Shown here: positions 55,863 to 64,000 of the stretch, piece after piece
Position numbering within the stretch: position 1 is the stretch's first letter
Layout of the letters: each line of letters begins with the position of its first letter
Source of the DNA: an uncultured Polaromonas sp.
GTDB taxonomy: Bacteria; Pseudomonadota; Gammaproteobacteria; Burkholderiales; Burkholderiaceae_C
Assembly (NCBI GenBank): GCA_937863225.1
Contig: CALMEI010000074.1
Coordinates: 30,224 to 94,223 of the forward strand
Length of the DNA: 64,000 bases
Direction: 5' to 3'
Made by a program: the position numbers and the translations under genes
The notes under the pieces: generated by a model
The model's database searches: none
What the model was told of the DNA's origin: nothing
Seen by the model: the letters and a program-made list of their open reading frames with translations, nothing else

Positions 55863-55938
55863 GGGTGCTTAGCTCAGTTGGTAGAGCGGCGCTCTTACAC
55901 GGCGTAGGTCGGCGGTTCGAGACCGTCAGCACCCACCA
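55863..55938 (+). tRNA. tRNA-Val (UAC)
   Basis: 76 nt cloverleaf: acceptor GGGTGCT pairs with AGCACCC, D arm GCTCAGTTGGTAGAGC, anticodon loop CTTACAC (TAC, valine), T arm GGCGGTTCGAGACCGTC, and encoded CCA end. The position between hupB and ppiD is conserved in many betaproteobacteria. Confidence 0.97.
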
Positions 55939-55970
55939 TCTACACATGTTGCATGATTAGTTGTCAAAAT

Positions 55971-56004
55971 AGGCGAACCAGTGTTGTTCGCCTTTTGTGT
56001 TTTT
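55971..56004 (+). terminator. Rho-independent terminator after tRNA-Val
   Basis: AGGCGAAC and GTTCGCCT pair perfectly around CAGTGTT, followed by TTTGTGTTTTT. Confidence 0.88.
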
Positions 56005-56085
56005 AAGCAAGCGCAAAAGCGTTGTCGTTTTTGTAGTTTGCATTTTCAAGTCGTATTCAGCGTTCATTAGATTAAGAGAATAAAT

Positions 56086-58041
56086 ATGTTTGACTTTATC
56101 CATAAGCACAAAAAAATCATGCAAATTTTGCTGTTTATTTTGATTGTGCCGTCGTTTGCTTTGGTCGGTGTGGACGGTTACAACAGGATGTTGGACTCGG
56201 GTGCCAATGTGGCCAAAGTGGCCGGTGTCAGCATCAAACAAACGACTTGGGATAACGCTGTTAAAAATGACATCGATAGAATTCGTGCCAGCAATCTGAG
56301 TTTGGATGTCAAATTATTGGATACACCCGAATTTAAAATGGGTGTGCTAGACCGTTTGGTACGCGAACAAGTCACCATCGCCGCCGTGTCCGACGCGCGC
56401 TTGGAAACTTCTGATCAACGATTGGCAAGTGAGTTGCAAAATGATCCCGCCATCGCTGCGCTTCGCGGTCCTGATGGAAAATTAGACAATGAAAAATACA
56501 AGCAATTAGTGGGTAGCCAAGGCCTCACACCTGCAGGTTTTGAAGCACGTTTTCGCAACCAATTATCGATGCAACAAGTTTTTAAAGGCTTGCAAGATTC
56601 GAGCTTTGCACCCAATGCTTTGGTTGATGTCACATTGAATGCCTTCTTGCAAAAGCGTGAAATCCAAGTGGCCAACTTTGATGCAGCAACATATGCCAGC
56701 AAAGTGAATTTGACGGACGCAGACTTGGAAACCTACTACAAAGCCAATGCAAGCCAATTTCAAGCCCCCGAGCAAGCCAATATTGAGTATGTGGTGTTGG
56801 ATGTTGAAGCACTGAAAAACAGCATCACCGTGTCTGATGCCGATTTAAAAAGCTATTACGACCAAAACGCAGGACGGTATGCAAGCCCAGAAGAACGCCG
56901 TGCCAGCCATGTGTTGATCAATGCGCCCAAGAGTGCACCAGCGGCGGATCGTGCCGCAGCCAAGTCCAAAGCGCAGGCTTTGTTAGAGTCGTTGAAGAAA
57001 GCCCCCAATACTTTTGCTGAAGTGGCCAAAGCCAATTCACAAGATCCTGGTTCAGCCGCAAACGGTGGTGATTTGAGTTTCTTTGCCAAAGGCGCCATGG
57101 TCAAACCCTTTGAAGATGCTGCATTTGCTTTGAAGAAAGACGAGCTAAGTGGTGTTGTGGAATCCGATTTTGGTTATCACATCATCAAACTCACCGACAT
57201 CAAACCTGGCAAACAACGCAGTTTTGAGGAGGTTAAAGGAGAGATTACGGCCGAAGTTAAAAAGCAACAAGCACAAAAGAAGTATGCTGAAGCCGCTGAC
57301 ATTTTTACCAACACCACGTATGAGCAGTCGGACAGCCTGAAACCTGTTGCCGACAAATTGAAGTTGGAAATTAAAACAGCCAGCAACGTCACACGGTCAC
57401 CTACTGCAGGCACAGCAAACGCCAGCAACGTATTGGCCACGCCTAAATTTTTGAATGCACTGTTCAGCGCAGATTCAATTGAAAAGAAACGCAATACGGA
57501 AGCGGTAGAAACACCTACCAAACAGTTGATTTCCGGACGCATCACACAATACACAGCGGCACGTACATTGCCATTGGCAGATGTGAAAGACCGTGTGCGC
57601 GCACGTTTGACAGCACAAATTAGTTTTGAATTGGCGAAAAAAGAAGGTGTGGCGCAATTGGCAGCATGGAAAGCTGCCCCCGCTAAGGCCACATTGCCAG
57701 CTGCGGTTGTGGTATCACGCCAGCAAGGTCAATCGTTTGCCCCACAAGTGATTGAAGCGGTCTTAAAAGCAGACAGTAGCAAATTGCCGGAATTTGTCGG
57801 TGTCGAAGTCGCAGACAGAGGCTACTATGTCGCCAAAATTAACAAAGTATTGGCACCTGAAGCAGCTAACCCAGCCCAAGCACAAGTACTGGCCCAAGGC
57901 CGTTCACAATATGCGCAAGCCTTAACCGCCGCCGAAGACCAAGCGTACTACAAGGTTTTGAAAGCACGTTTCAAAACAGACGTCAAAGTCGATCAATCCA
58001 AGTTGAGTGCTGTGCCTAACGCTTCAGATGCGGCGAAATAG
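56086..58041 (+). CDS. ppiD: Periplasmic folding chaperone PpiD (SurA/parvulin family)
   Basis: Inner-membrane-anchored chaperone for exported proteins, 651 residues. N-terminal anchor (IMQILLFILIVPSFALVGVDGY, about 11-32), SurA_N-like region with VAKVAGVSIKQTTWDNAV, one parvulin domain (EERRASHVLINAPKSA to GVVESDFGYHIIKLTDI, about 265-370), and a degenerate second domain. Standard position after hupB and tRNA-Val. Confidence 0.94.
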   Translation: MFDFIHKHKKIMQILLFILIVPSFALVGVDGYNRMLDSGANVAKVAGVSIKQTTWDNAVKNDIDRIRASNLSLDVKLLDTPEFKMGVLDRLVREQVTIAAVSDARLETSDQRLASELQNDPAIAALRGPDGKLDNEKYKQLVGSQGLTPAGFEARFRNQLSMQQVFKGLQDSSFAPNALVDVTLNAFLQKREIQVANFDAATYASKVNLTDADLETYYKANASQFQAPEQANIEYVVLDVEALKNSITVSDADLKSYYDQNAGRYASPEERRASHVLINAPKSAPAADRAAAKSKAQALLESLKKAPNTFAEVAKANSQDPGSAANGGDLSFFAKGAMVKPFEDAAFALKKDELSGVVESDFGYHIIKLTDIKPGKQRSFEEVKGEITAEVKKQQAQKKYAEAADIFTNTTYEQSDSLKPVADKLKLEIKTASNVTRSPTAGTANASNVLATPKFLNALFSADSIEKKRNTEAVETPTKQLISGRITQYTAARTLPLADVKDRVRARLTAQISFELAKKEGVAQLAAWKAAPAKATLPAAVVVSRQQGQSFAPQVIEAVLKADSSKLPEFVGVEVADRGYYVAKINKVLAPEAANPAQAQVLAQGRSQYAQALTAAEDQAYYKVLKARFKTDVKVDQSKLSAVPNASDAAK

Positions 58042-58109
58042 TTGGGCACGCTGGCAACTTAGTCAACAGAGCAGAGCGCAATCGACTATCAGTGTAGAAA
58101 AAGCCGACG

Positions 58110-61100
58110 ATGTTTGTCCATCTGCGTCAACACACTGAATTCTCAGTCGTCGATGGCACCAACCGCATTCCTGACACCATTGCTGCAGCCGTCCAGCATG
58201 GACAACCTGCATTGGCGATCAGCGATTTAAGCAATCTCTTTGGCACGGTTAAGTTTTACAAAACAGCGCGCAAAAAAGGCATCAAACCCATCATCGGGGT
58301 GGAAATTTTTTTAGAAGGTTTGGGTACGGATGCCAGCAGCCTGTCACGCATCTTGTTGTTGGTGCAAAACACTTTGGGGTTTCACAATGTGTCAGAGCTT
58401 CTCACCCGTGCATGGACGCAAAACATCGTCAAATCACAGGCGGTTTGCAAGTTAGCTTGGTTGAAAGAGTTAGGCGATGGATTGATTGTGCTCAGCGGCG
58501 CACAAGCGGGCCCTGTGGGTCAATCATTGTTACAAGGTGATAGTGAGCGTGCAACAGACATCGCGTTGCAACTGGCCAGCCTGTTCCCGCATCGATTTTA
58601 TTTGGAGCTGCAACGCGCTGGTCGCGCTGATGATGAGACTCATGTGGCTGCCGCTGTGGCGCTTTCGTCACGCTTGAAATTGCCAGTTGTGGCGACCCAC
58701 CCGATTCAATTTACAACTGAGGATGCTTATGATGCGCACGATGCACGCGTGTGCATTGCTGAAGGCGATATTTTGGGCAACCAACGTCGTGTGCGTCGCT
58801 TCACACGCGAACAATATTTCAAGTCCACCGAACAAATGTTGGCACTGTTTGCCGATGTACCCAGTGCCACAGCCAACGCGGTTGAAATTGCCAAGCGCTG
58901 CAATTTGAATTTGGTATTGGGTAAGCCACAACTGCCAGAATTCCCTACACCTTTGATTGACGGCAAGAAACTTTCACCTGAAGAGTACTTTCGCTATGCC
59001 AGTCACCAAGGGTTGGAAGAGCGATTGGCGCTGTTGTACCCGGATGTCAACCTGCGTGATGAGAAGCGAGCTGAGTACGTCACACGCTTGGACTTTGAAA
59101 TCGCCACCATTTTGAAAATGGGTTTTCCAGGTTATTTTTTAATCGTGGGTGACTTCATCAATTGGGCTAAAAACAATGGTTGTCCCGTGGGTCCTGGTCG
59201 CGGTTCGGGTGCTGGTTCACTGGTGGCGTATGCACTCAAAATTACCGATCTGGACCCATTGCAATACAACTTGTTGTTTGAGCGGTTTTTGAACCCAGAG
59301 CGGGTGTCCATGCCCGACTTTGATATTGATTTTTGCCAAGCCAATCGTGATCGGGTGATTGATTATGTGAAGCATAAGTATGGCAAAGATGCCGTCAGCC
59401 AGATTGTGACCTTTGGCACCATGGCGGCACGTGGTGTGGTGCGTGATGTGGGTCGTGTGCTGGACATGAGCTACACATTTTGTGATGGCATTAGCAAATT
59501 GATTGCCAACAAGCCGGGTGCGACTGTCACTTTGCAATTGCCTCCCGATGACAGGAAAAAAGACGACAAAACCATTTATGCCACGGTCGATGAACCGGTT
59601 TTGAAAGAGCGAGAAGAGCGAGAAGATGAAGTCAAAACATTGCTTGATTTGGCGCGCCAGTTGGAAGGTATCACCCGTAATGTCGGTATGCATGCAGGTG
59701 GCGTGCTGATTGCACCTGGCAAATTAACGGATTTTTGTCCCTTGTACCAACAGCCGGGCAGTGAATCAGCGGTCAGTCAGTTTGATAAAAATGACGTTGA
59801 AGACATTGGCTTGGTGAAGTTCGATTTCTTGGGTTTGGCAACTTTGACCATATTGGAATTGGCGCGTGAGTTCATCAGCAAAGGCCACCCAGGGCAAGAA
59901 AATTTTGCGTATGAAACATTACCATTAGACGATGCGCAAGTTTATAAACTGTTTGCCGAAGGTAAAACCGAAGCGGTATTTCAGTTTGAAAGCCGTGGCA
60001 TGCAAGGCACACTGCGCGATGCCAAACCCAGCCGCTTTGAAGATTTGATTGCGCTGAACGCTTTGTACCGTCCTGGCCCAATGGACAACATTCCCAGCTT
60101 TGTGGCGCGCAAGCACGGTCGCGAAGTGGTCGAATACCCGCACCCATTGGTAGAGAAGATGCTTTCTGAAACCTACGGCATCATGGTGTACCAAGAGCAG
60201 GTGATGCAAACAGCCCAAATATTGGGGGGCTACACCTTGGGCGGTGCCGATATGCTGCGCCGCGCCATGGGTAAAAAAGACGCCGATGAAATGGCGCGGC
60301 ACCGCCAAATTTTCCGCGATGGTGCTGCCAAGAACAACATCACAGAAGACAAAGCCGACGAAATTTTCGACTTGATGGAAAAGTTTGCCGGCTATGGTTT
60401 CAACAAATCACACGCCGCCGCTTATTCATTATTGGCGTATCACACCGCATGGATCAAACTGCATTACACGGTTGAGTTTTTCTGCGCCAACATGACGATT
60501 GAGATGGGTGATACCGATAAGCTCAAGGTCTTGTTGGAAGATGCACAAAAGCCGATATTTGGTCAAGCGGGTATCACCTTTGAACCACCGGATGTGAACC
60601 GTGGTGTCCATCGATTTGAACCTGCCTCCAACACAGTCATCCGCTATGGCTTGGGCGCGATTAAAGGGACAGGGCAGCAAGCCGTAGAAGCCATCGTGGC
60701 AGCACGACAAGCAGGTGGCGCTTTCACCAGTTTGTTTGATTTTTGTGTGCGTGTGGACCGCAGCAAAGTGAATAAACGCACGGTAGAGGCTTTAATCAAA
60801 GCGGGCGCATTTGACTCGATACAACAAAATCGCGCAGCCATGTTGGATTCTGTTGATTTGGCTTTTGATTTTGCCAGCACCGTAGAAGCCAATGCCAACC
60901 AAGGTGGTTTGTTTGACATGATGGGTGAAGGTGACGACGCAGACAGTGCGCATGGCAGTGGCACCCAAGAGCCACCATTGGTTGACAGCACACCGTGGGG
61001 TGTGAAAGAACGTCTGAGCCAAGAAAAAACCGCCATGGGTTTTTATTTTTCAGGACATTTGTTTGACGAGGTTGCGATTGAGGTGAACCAGTTTGTCAAA

Positions 61101-61667
61101 CGCAAAATTGTTGATTTGATGGATTCACGCGAGCCACAATTGTTGGCAGGCATCGTCAACGATTTTCGAGTCATCAACGGTCAGCGGGGCAAATTGGGTT
61201 TGTTTAAATTGGACGATAAATCAGCTCAGATCGACGCAACTGTGGACGATGCCTTGATGCAAGCGAATAAGAATTTATTCAAAGATGATGAATTGATCAT
61301 TGTGATGGGTGTGATTCAGCAAGACCGATTCTCTGGTGGTGCAAATCGGTTAAAGGTCAATCAAGTGTGGGACTTGCCAACCGCGCGCTGTCGTTTTGGC
61401 AAACATTTGCTGTTGTCGCTCAGTCAAGCTACACCGGAGTTAGAGCGTGTGCTGCGGGATTTTCCACAACAAACAAGCCTCACTGAACAAGGTGAAGTGC
61501 GCCGTGGTTTGCCGGTTCGCATAGCACTGCAACGCCCAGCATCCTTCGGCCAAGTGCAGGCCCAGTTACAGTTGGGTGAGGAAGCCAAGTTTTACCCGAG
61601 TGATGCTGCACTGGCCAGTTGGACCGCATTAGCGGGCTTGGGTTTTGCAAATATTATTTACGATTAA
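58110..61667 (+). CDS. dnaE: DNA polymerase III subunit alpha
   Basis: Replicative polymerase, 1185 residues, normal length. PHP domain (FVHLRQHTEFSVVDGTNRIPD, residues 2-22; metal ligands degenerate as usual in proteobacteria), catalytic Asp pair in MPDFDIDFC near residue 401, palm and fingers with GRGSGAGSLVAYAL, the helix-hairpin-helix near NKRTVEALIKAGAFDSIQ, and the C-terminal OB fold (LLAGIVNDFRVINGQRGKLGLFKLDD). It is convergent with tolA across a palindromic repeat. Confidence 0.97.
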   Translation: MFVHLRQHTEFSVVDGTNRIPDTIAAAVQHGQPALAISDLSNLFGTVKFYKTARKKGIKPIIGVEIFLEGLGTDASSLSRILLLVQNTLGFHNVSELLTRAWTQNIVKSQAVCKLAWLKELGDGLIVLSGAQAGPVGQSLLQGDSERATDIALQLASLFPHRFYLELQRAGRADDETHVAAAVALSSRLKLPVVATHPIQFTTEDAYDAHDARVCIAEGDILGNQRRVRRFTREQYFKSTEQMLALFADVPSATANAVEIAKRCNLNLVLGKPQLPEFPTPLIDGKKLSPEEYFRYASHQGLEERLALLYPDVNLRDEKRAEYVTRLDFEIATILKMGFPGYFLIVGDFINWAKNNGCPVGPGRGSGAGSLVAYALKITDLDPLQYNLLFERFLNPERVSMPDFDIDFCQANRDRVIDYVKHKYGKDAVSQIVTFGTMAARGVVRDVGRVLDMSYTFCDGISKLIANKPGATVTLQLPPDDRKKDDKTIYATVDEPVLKEREEREDEVKTLLDLARQLEGITRNVGMHAGGVLIAPGKLTDFCPLYQQPGSESAVSQFDKNDVEDIGLVKFDFLGLATLTILELAREFISKGHPGQENFAYETLPLDDAQVYKLFAEGKTEAVFQFESRGMQGTLRDAKPSRFEDLIALNALYRPGPMDNIPSFVARKHGREVVEYPHPLVEKMLSETYGIMVYQEQVMQTAQILGGYTLGGADMLRRAMGKKDADEMARHRQIFRDGAAKNNITEDKADEIFDLMEKFAGYGFNKSHAAAYSLLAYHTAWIKLHYTVEFFCANMTIEMGDTDKLKVLLEDAQKPIFGQAGITFEPPDVNRGVHRFEPASNTVIRYGLGAIKGTGQQAVEAIVAARQAGGAFTSLFDFCVRVDRSKVNKRTVEALIKAGAFDSIQQNRAAMLDSVDLAFDFASTVEANANQGGLFDMMGEGDDADSAHGSGTQEPPLVDSTPWGVKERLSQEKTAMGFYFSGHLFDEVAIEVNQFVKRKIVDLMDSREPQLLAGIVNDFRVINGQRGKLGLFKLDDKSAQIDATVDDALMQANKNLFKDDELIIVMGVIQQDRFSGGANRLKVNQVWDLPTARCRFGKHLLLSLSQATPELERVLRDFPQQTSLTEQGEVRRGLPVRIALQRPASFGQVQAQLQLGEEAKFYPSDAALASWTALAGLGFANIIYD

Positions 61668-61696
61668 TACGTAAAATATATGCAAAAATATATGAA

Positions 61697-61755
61697 AAAT
61701 TGGCCTGTAGCCGGCATTTTGATTGCCTAAGGTGCTATTAAAAATATAGCAAATT
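61697..61755 (-). repeat. Palindromic interspersed repeat between dnaE and tolA
   Basis: On the plus strand: TGAAAAATTGGCCTGTAGCC, GGCATTTTGATTGCCTA, GCTATTAAAAATATAGCA. It stands where tolB would be expected to follow tolA. Confidence 0.9.
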
Positions 61756-61761
61756 GGTCGT

Positions 61762-62637
61762 CTAATCGCGTGGCCTGAAATTCATTTCAAACGCGGCGGG
61801 TACACGCCCATCGATGTCGCGTGGCAAGATTTCTGTTTTATCGATGGCTCGCAGTACCGCATTGTCCCAAGCGCTGTTGCCGCTGGACTTGATGAGTTTG
61901 CGTCCGATAATGGTGCCATCTGGTGCAGTACGTACCTCTACGCTGGCAACGGGGTTGCCTAACACATCCTCAGTGAAAACAATATTTGGCTTGATGCGTG
62001 CAATCACGCGACCACCATAACCAGCGGATGGGCCGGTAGATTGCAAAGCTGTCCCTGTTGCTTGTGGACCACCTGAAGCACCTGCCAATCCTTTGATGCG
62101 CTCTAAATTGGCTTTACGCAATGCCTCTGCTTTGGCCGATTCCTTCGCTTCTTTGGCGTCATTGGCTTTTTTATCAGCAGCTTTTTTCGCATCCAGTTTC
62201 TTTTTCTTGGCTAATTCTTCTGAACGCTTTTCTTCAGCTTCCTCTTCTGCTTTCGCTTTTTCCAGAGCTTTTTCTTTCTTAAGTTTCTCTAGCTTCTTTT
62301 TCTTTTCTTTTTCCTTGTCTATCGCGATTTGAGGGTCAACAACAGGTTCAGGTTCAGCAACTTTGGGTGGTTCAGGCTTGACTTGTTCAACAACAGGTTG
62401 AGGTGGTTGTGGCGGTGGTGGAGGCGGTTCTGCCGCTGCAGGTGCCGCTTCTTGCACCGTGGTTGACCATAGTTCAGCTTGTATGGGTGCGTTGCTGGAT
62501 TCACGCTTCCAACCCACACCCCAAGTTAACGCTGCTATCAAAATGGCATGCGCCACTATGGCAAATCCAATCGCTCGCAAACGACCACTGTTTTGTTGGG
62601 GTGGTGTGAACTCGGGTTTGTCGGTAGCGAGGGACAT
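61762..62637 (-). CDS. tolA: Tol-Pal system protein TolA
   Basis: Inner-membrane protein spanning the periplasm to Pal and TolB. 291 residues: short N-terminus, one membrane span (LRAIGFAIVAHAILIAALTWGVGW, about 19-42), a Pro-rich then Lys/Glu/Ala-rich helical stretch (KEKEKKKKLEKLKKEKAL and following), and a C-terminal TonB-like domain (GGRVIARIKPNIVFTEDVLGNPVASVEVRTAPDGTIIGRKLIKSSGN). Third gene after tolQ and tolR; tolB and pal do not follow. Confidence 0.93.
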   Translation of the reverse strand: MSLATDKPEFTPPQQNSGRLRAIGFAIVAHAILIAALTWGVGWKRESSNAPIQAELWSTTVQEAAPAAAEPPPPPPQPPQPVVEQVKPEPPKVAEPEPVVDPQIAIDKEKEKKKKLEKLKKEKALEKAKAEEEAEEKRSEELAKKKKLDAKKAADKKANDAKEAKESAKAEALRKANLERIKGLAGASGGPQATGTALQSTGPSAGYGGRVIARIKPNIVFTEDVLGNPVASVEVRTAPDGTIIGRKLIKSSGNSAWDNAVLRAIDKTEILPRDIDGRVPAAFEMNFRPRD

Positions 62638-62678
62638 GGCTGTTAATGCTGGTGTTAATGCGCTTTACTTAATGCGCT

Positions 62679-63107
62679 TTACTTCGCCAGTTGCACCGAC
62701 AAGCCAACACGTTGGATACCTTTGCGTTGCAGTGTATCCATGACTTCAACCACTTTTTCATATTTCACTGCTTTGTCAGCACTGATGACCACGGCTGTTT
62801 TGTTATCACCTTTTTGTGCTTTGGCAACCAACTCTGCGATGTTCTCGACTTTGATGCCTTTGACAGATTCTGCATTGGCATCAGCTTTTAAATCGATTTT
62901 TCCATCTTTTGAAATGCTGACTTGGATGACTTTATCAGGCTGCTTGTTTGCCTTGCCAATGCTAGGCAAATCAATCACGCTGGGCGCTATCAAGGGTGCC
63001 GTGACCATGAAAATGATCAGCAGCACCAACATCACATCAATGAAGGGAACCATGTTGATTTCATTGATGGTGCGTCGACCTCGACCTCTTGAAACGGTGG
63101 CAACCAT
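62679..63107 (-). CDS. tolR: Tol-Pal system protein TolR
   Basis: ExbD/TolR proton-channel partner, 142 residues. One membrane span with the essential Asp in INMVPFIDVMLVLLIIFMVTAP (near residue 24), then the periplasmic domain (VIQVSISKDGKIDLKADANAESVKG, TAVVISADKAVKYEKVVEVMDTLQRKGIQRVGL). It follows tolQ by 10 bp. Confidence 0.95.
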   Translation of the reverse strand: MVATVSRGRGRRTINEINMVPFIDVMLVLLIIFMVTAPLIAPSVIDLPSIGKANKQPDKVIQVSISKDGKIDLKADANAESVKGIKVENIAELVAKAQKGDNKTAVVISADKAVKYEKVVEVMDTLQRKGIQRVGLSVQLAK

Positions 63108-63117
63108 ATGCGCGACC

Positions 63118-63804
63118 TTATGCGTTGATTCTTGCGCTTAAGTTGCGCTGCAAAATATTAGAAAACTCTTCCATGAAAGTTTCCATCTTGATGGCGATGC
63201 GGTCGATGTCATGCGCAAATCGGTTGTAGGCTACCACGGCTGGGATGGCGGCAAATAAACCAATGGCGGTGGCAACCAATGCCTCCGCAATTCCTGGCGC
63301 GACGGTGGCCAAGGTCACTTGCGTCATGGCGGCCAAACCTGTAAAAGAATGCATGATGCCCCACACCGGGCCAAACAGACCCACATACGGTGAAACTGAT
63401 CCGACCGATGCCAAGAATGATAAATTGGTTTCCACAACATCCATTTCGCGTTGAAAGCTGGCGCGCATCGCACGGCGTGCGCCATCTAGCAAAGCACTGC
63501 TGTCGTCAATCCGTCGTTCGCGCAATTTTTGATACTCACGCATACCACTGGCAAAAATGCGTTCCATGGGGCCTGAGTGGGGGTCGTTTTTCTTTGCCGC
63601 CGCCGCCAATTCATTCAAACTGGTACCAGACCAAAAGTCAGCTTCAAATTCGTCGTTCAAAGCACGCACGCGTTTGAGTGCAAAGTATTTGCGAAAAATA
63701 GCCGCCCAACTGGCAATGGAAAGGGCCATCAACAACGCAATCACCAGCTGCACCACCACACTGGCATGCAAAATGAGTTGAATGATAGAAAGATCTTGGT
63801 TCAT
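63118..63804 (-). CDS. tolQ: Tol-Pal system protein TolQ
   Basis: MotA/TolQ/ExbB proton-channel protein, 228 residues, three spans: LILHASVVVQLVIALLMALSIASWAAIF (about 7-35), ASVGSVSPYVGLFGPVWGIMHSF (about 130-150) and VAPGIAEALVATAIGLFAAIPAVVAYN (about 168-195). With TolR it energises TolA during cell constriction. It begins 45 bp after the partial ybgC gene. Confidence 0.95.
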   Translation of the reverse strand: MNQDLSIIQLILHASVVVQLVIALLMALSIASWAAIFRKYFALKRVRALNDEFEADFWSGTSLNELAAAAKKNDPHSGPMERIFASGMREYQKLRERRIDDSSALLDGARRAMRASFQREMDVVETNLSFLASVGSVSPYVGLFGPVWGIMHSFTGLAAMTQVTLATVAPGIAEALVATAIGLFAAIPAVVAYNRFAHDIDRIAIKMETFMEEFSNILQRNLSARINA

Positions 63805-63849
63805 GGCGCGTGTCGGTATTGAGAAATAGAGCAGGGGATAAATTTCAAA

Positions 63850-64000
63850 TCAGTTTGACAGTTTAGCGGACAAAAGTTCAGCTACGCTTAACGGTATTTT
63901 GCTGGGGCGCATGCTGGCTTGTTGTACGCATGCCAACCGTACTGTTCTTTCGCATGCCAAAGTACGATGTGTGGCTGTACCGCGGGGCTCTATCCAAGCT
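63850..64000 (-). CDS. ybgC: YbgC-type acyl-CoA thioesterase (C-terminal 49 residues, cut by the window edge)
   Basis: Open frame entering from the right edge and ending at 63850. The visible end, CERTVRLACVQQASMRPSKIPLSV, matches the C-terminal pattern of YbgC (RxACVxxxxMRPxxIP). Its place directly upstream of tolQ is the usual one in proteobacteria (ybgC-tolQRAB-pal). The N-terminal part and catalytic Asp are outside the window. Confidence 0.72.
   Translation of the reverse strand, partial: AWIEPRGTATHRTLACERTVRLACVQQASMRPSKIPLSVAELLSAKLSN

Noticed and set aside
1..64000. CRISPR array, prophage, insertion sequence, rRNA operon
   Set aside because: No regularly spaced direct repeats, phage genes, transposase or rRNA were found. 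The palindromic repeats are dispersed and carry no transposase.

Overview
The window looks like chromosome from a betaproteobacterium of the order Burkholderiales, most likely a member of the Comamonadaceae with unusually moderate GC (about half by eye). The evidence is gene order and protein style: mfd divergent from ispD, sucA-sucB-lpdA-zapE, bamD divergent from rluD, ndk-rlmN-pilW-rodZ-ispG-hisS-yfgM-der, zapB-zapA-6S RNA, hupB-tRNA-Val-ppiD and ybgC-tolQ-tolR-tolA. A long C-rich/G-rich inverted repeat after sucB is of a kind I associate with Comamonadaceae. I do not name a genus.

Layout. 1-3.9 kb: mfd (C-terminus off the left edge) and ispD. 3.9-6.8 kb: a TetR-controlled set of small VOC, DUF1428 and SRPBCC proteins. 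6.8-9.7 kb: an accessory stretch with a Fic protein, a decayed copy of an aminotransferase 3' end and a small membrane protein. 9.7-12.7 kb: class I aminotransferase and RhlE helicase. 12.7-14.4 kb: a repeat-rich pocket holding a SEFIR/TIR-like gene. 14.4-24 kb: argF, argD, the 2-oxoglutarate dehydrogenase operon and zapE. 24-29.7 kb: a coiled-coil secreted protein, a PP2C phosphatase, an XPD/DinG-type helicase, bamD and rluD. 29.8-40.1 kb: the scpB to der block. 40.1-49.5 kb: mixed accessory genes (flavin monooxygenase set, glycosyltransferase, YdeI-like, YgiQ, chromate and sulfite-type transporters). 49.5-55.4 kb: 6S RNA, zapA/zapB, and a cobalamin-riboswitch-controlled B12 uptake operon (btuB, btuF, btuC, btuD). 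55.5-64 kb: hupB, tRNA-Val, ppiD, dnaE and the start of the Tol system.

The most interesting feature is a family of about sixteen copies of a roughly 50 bp palindromic repeat (arms GCTAT/ATAGC, centre GGCAATAAATACGCC, arm pair GGCT/AGCC). Most copies are intergenic, but five lie inside coding sequences (ispD, sucB, a secreted coiled-coil protein, a flavin monooxygenase, btuD), always in the same orientation relative to the gene. In four of them the same reading frame is used. The one TAG stop that the repeat carries in that frame is changed, giving a recurring 15-residue peptide of the form A(I/T)xxIAxxAxx(M/T)(P/R)A(T/D). In one case the repeat makes up most of a signal peptide, including its AxA cleavage site; in another it is the N-terminus of the BtuD ATPase. 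This resembles the in-gene palindromic elements known from Rickettsia, but the sequence is different.

Several familiar neighbours are absent where expected (ispF after ispD, bamB before der, hfq after der, tolB-pal after tolA). Two of these breaks (after der and after tolA) carry a copy of the repeat.
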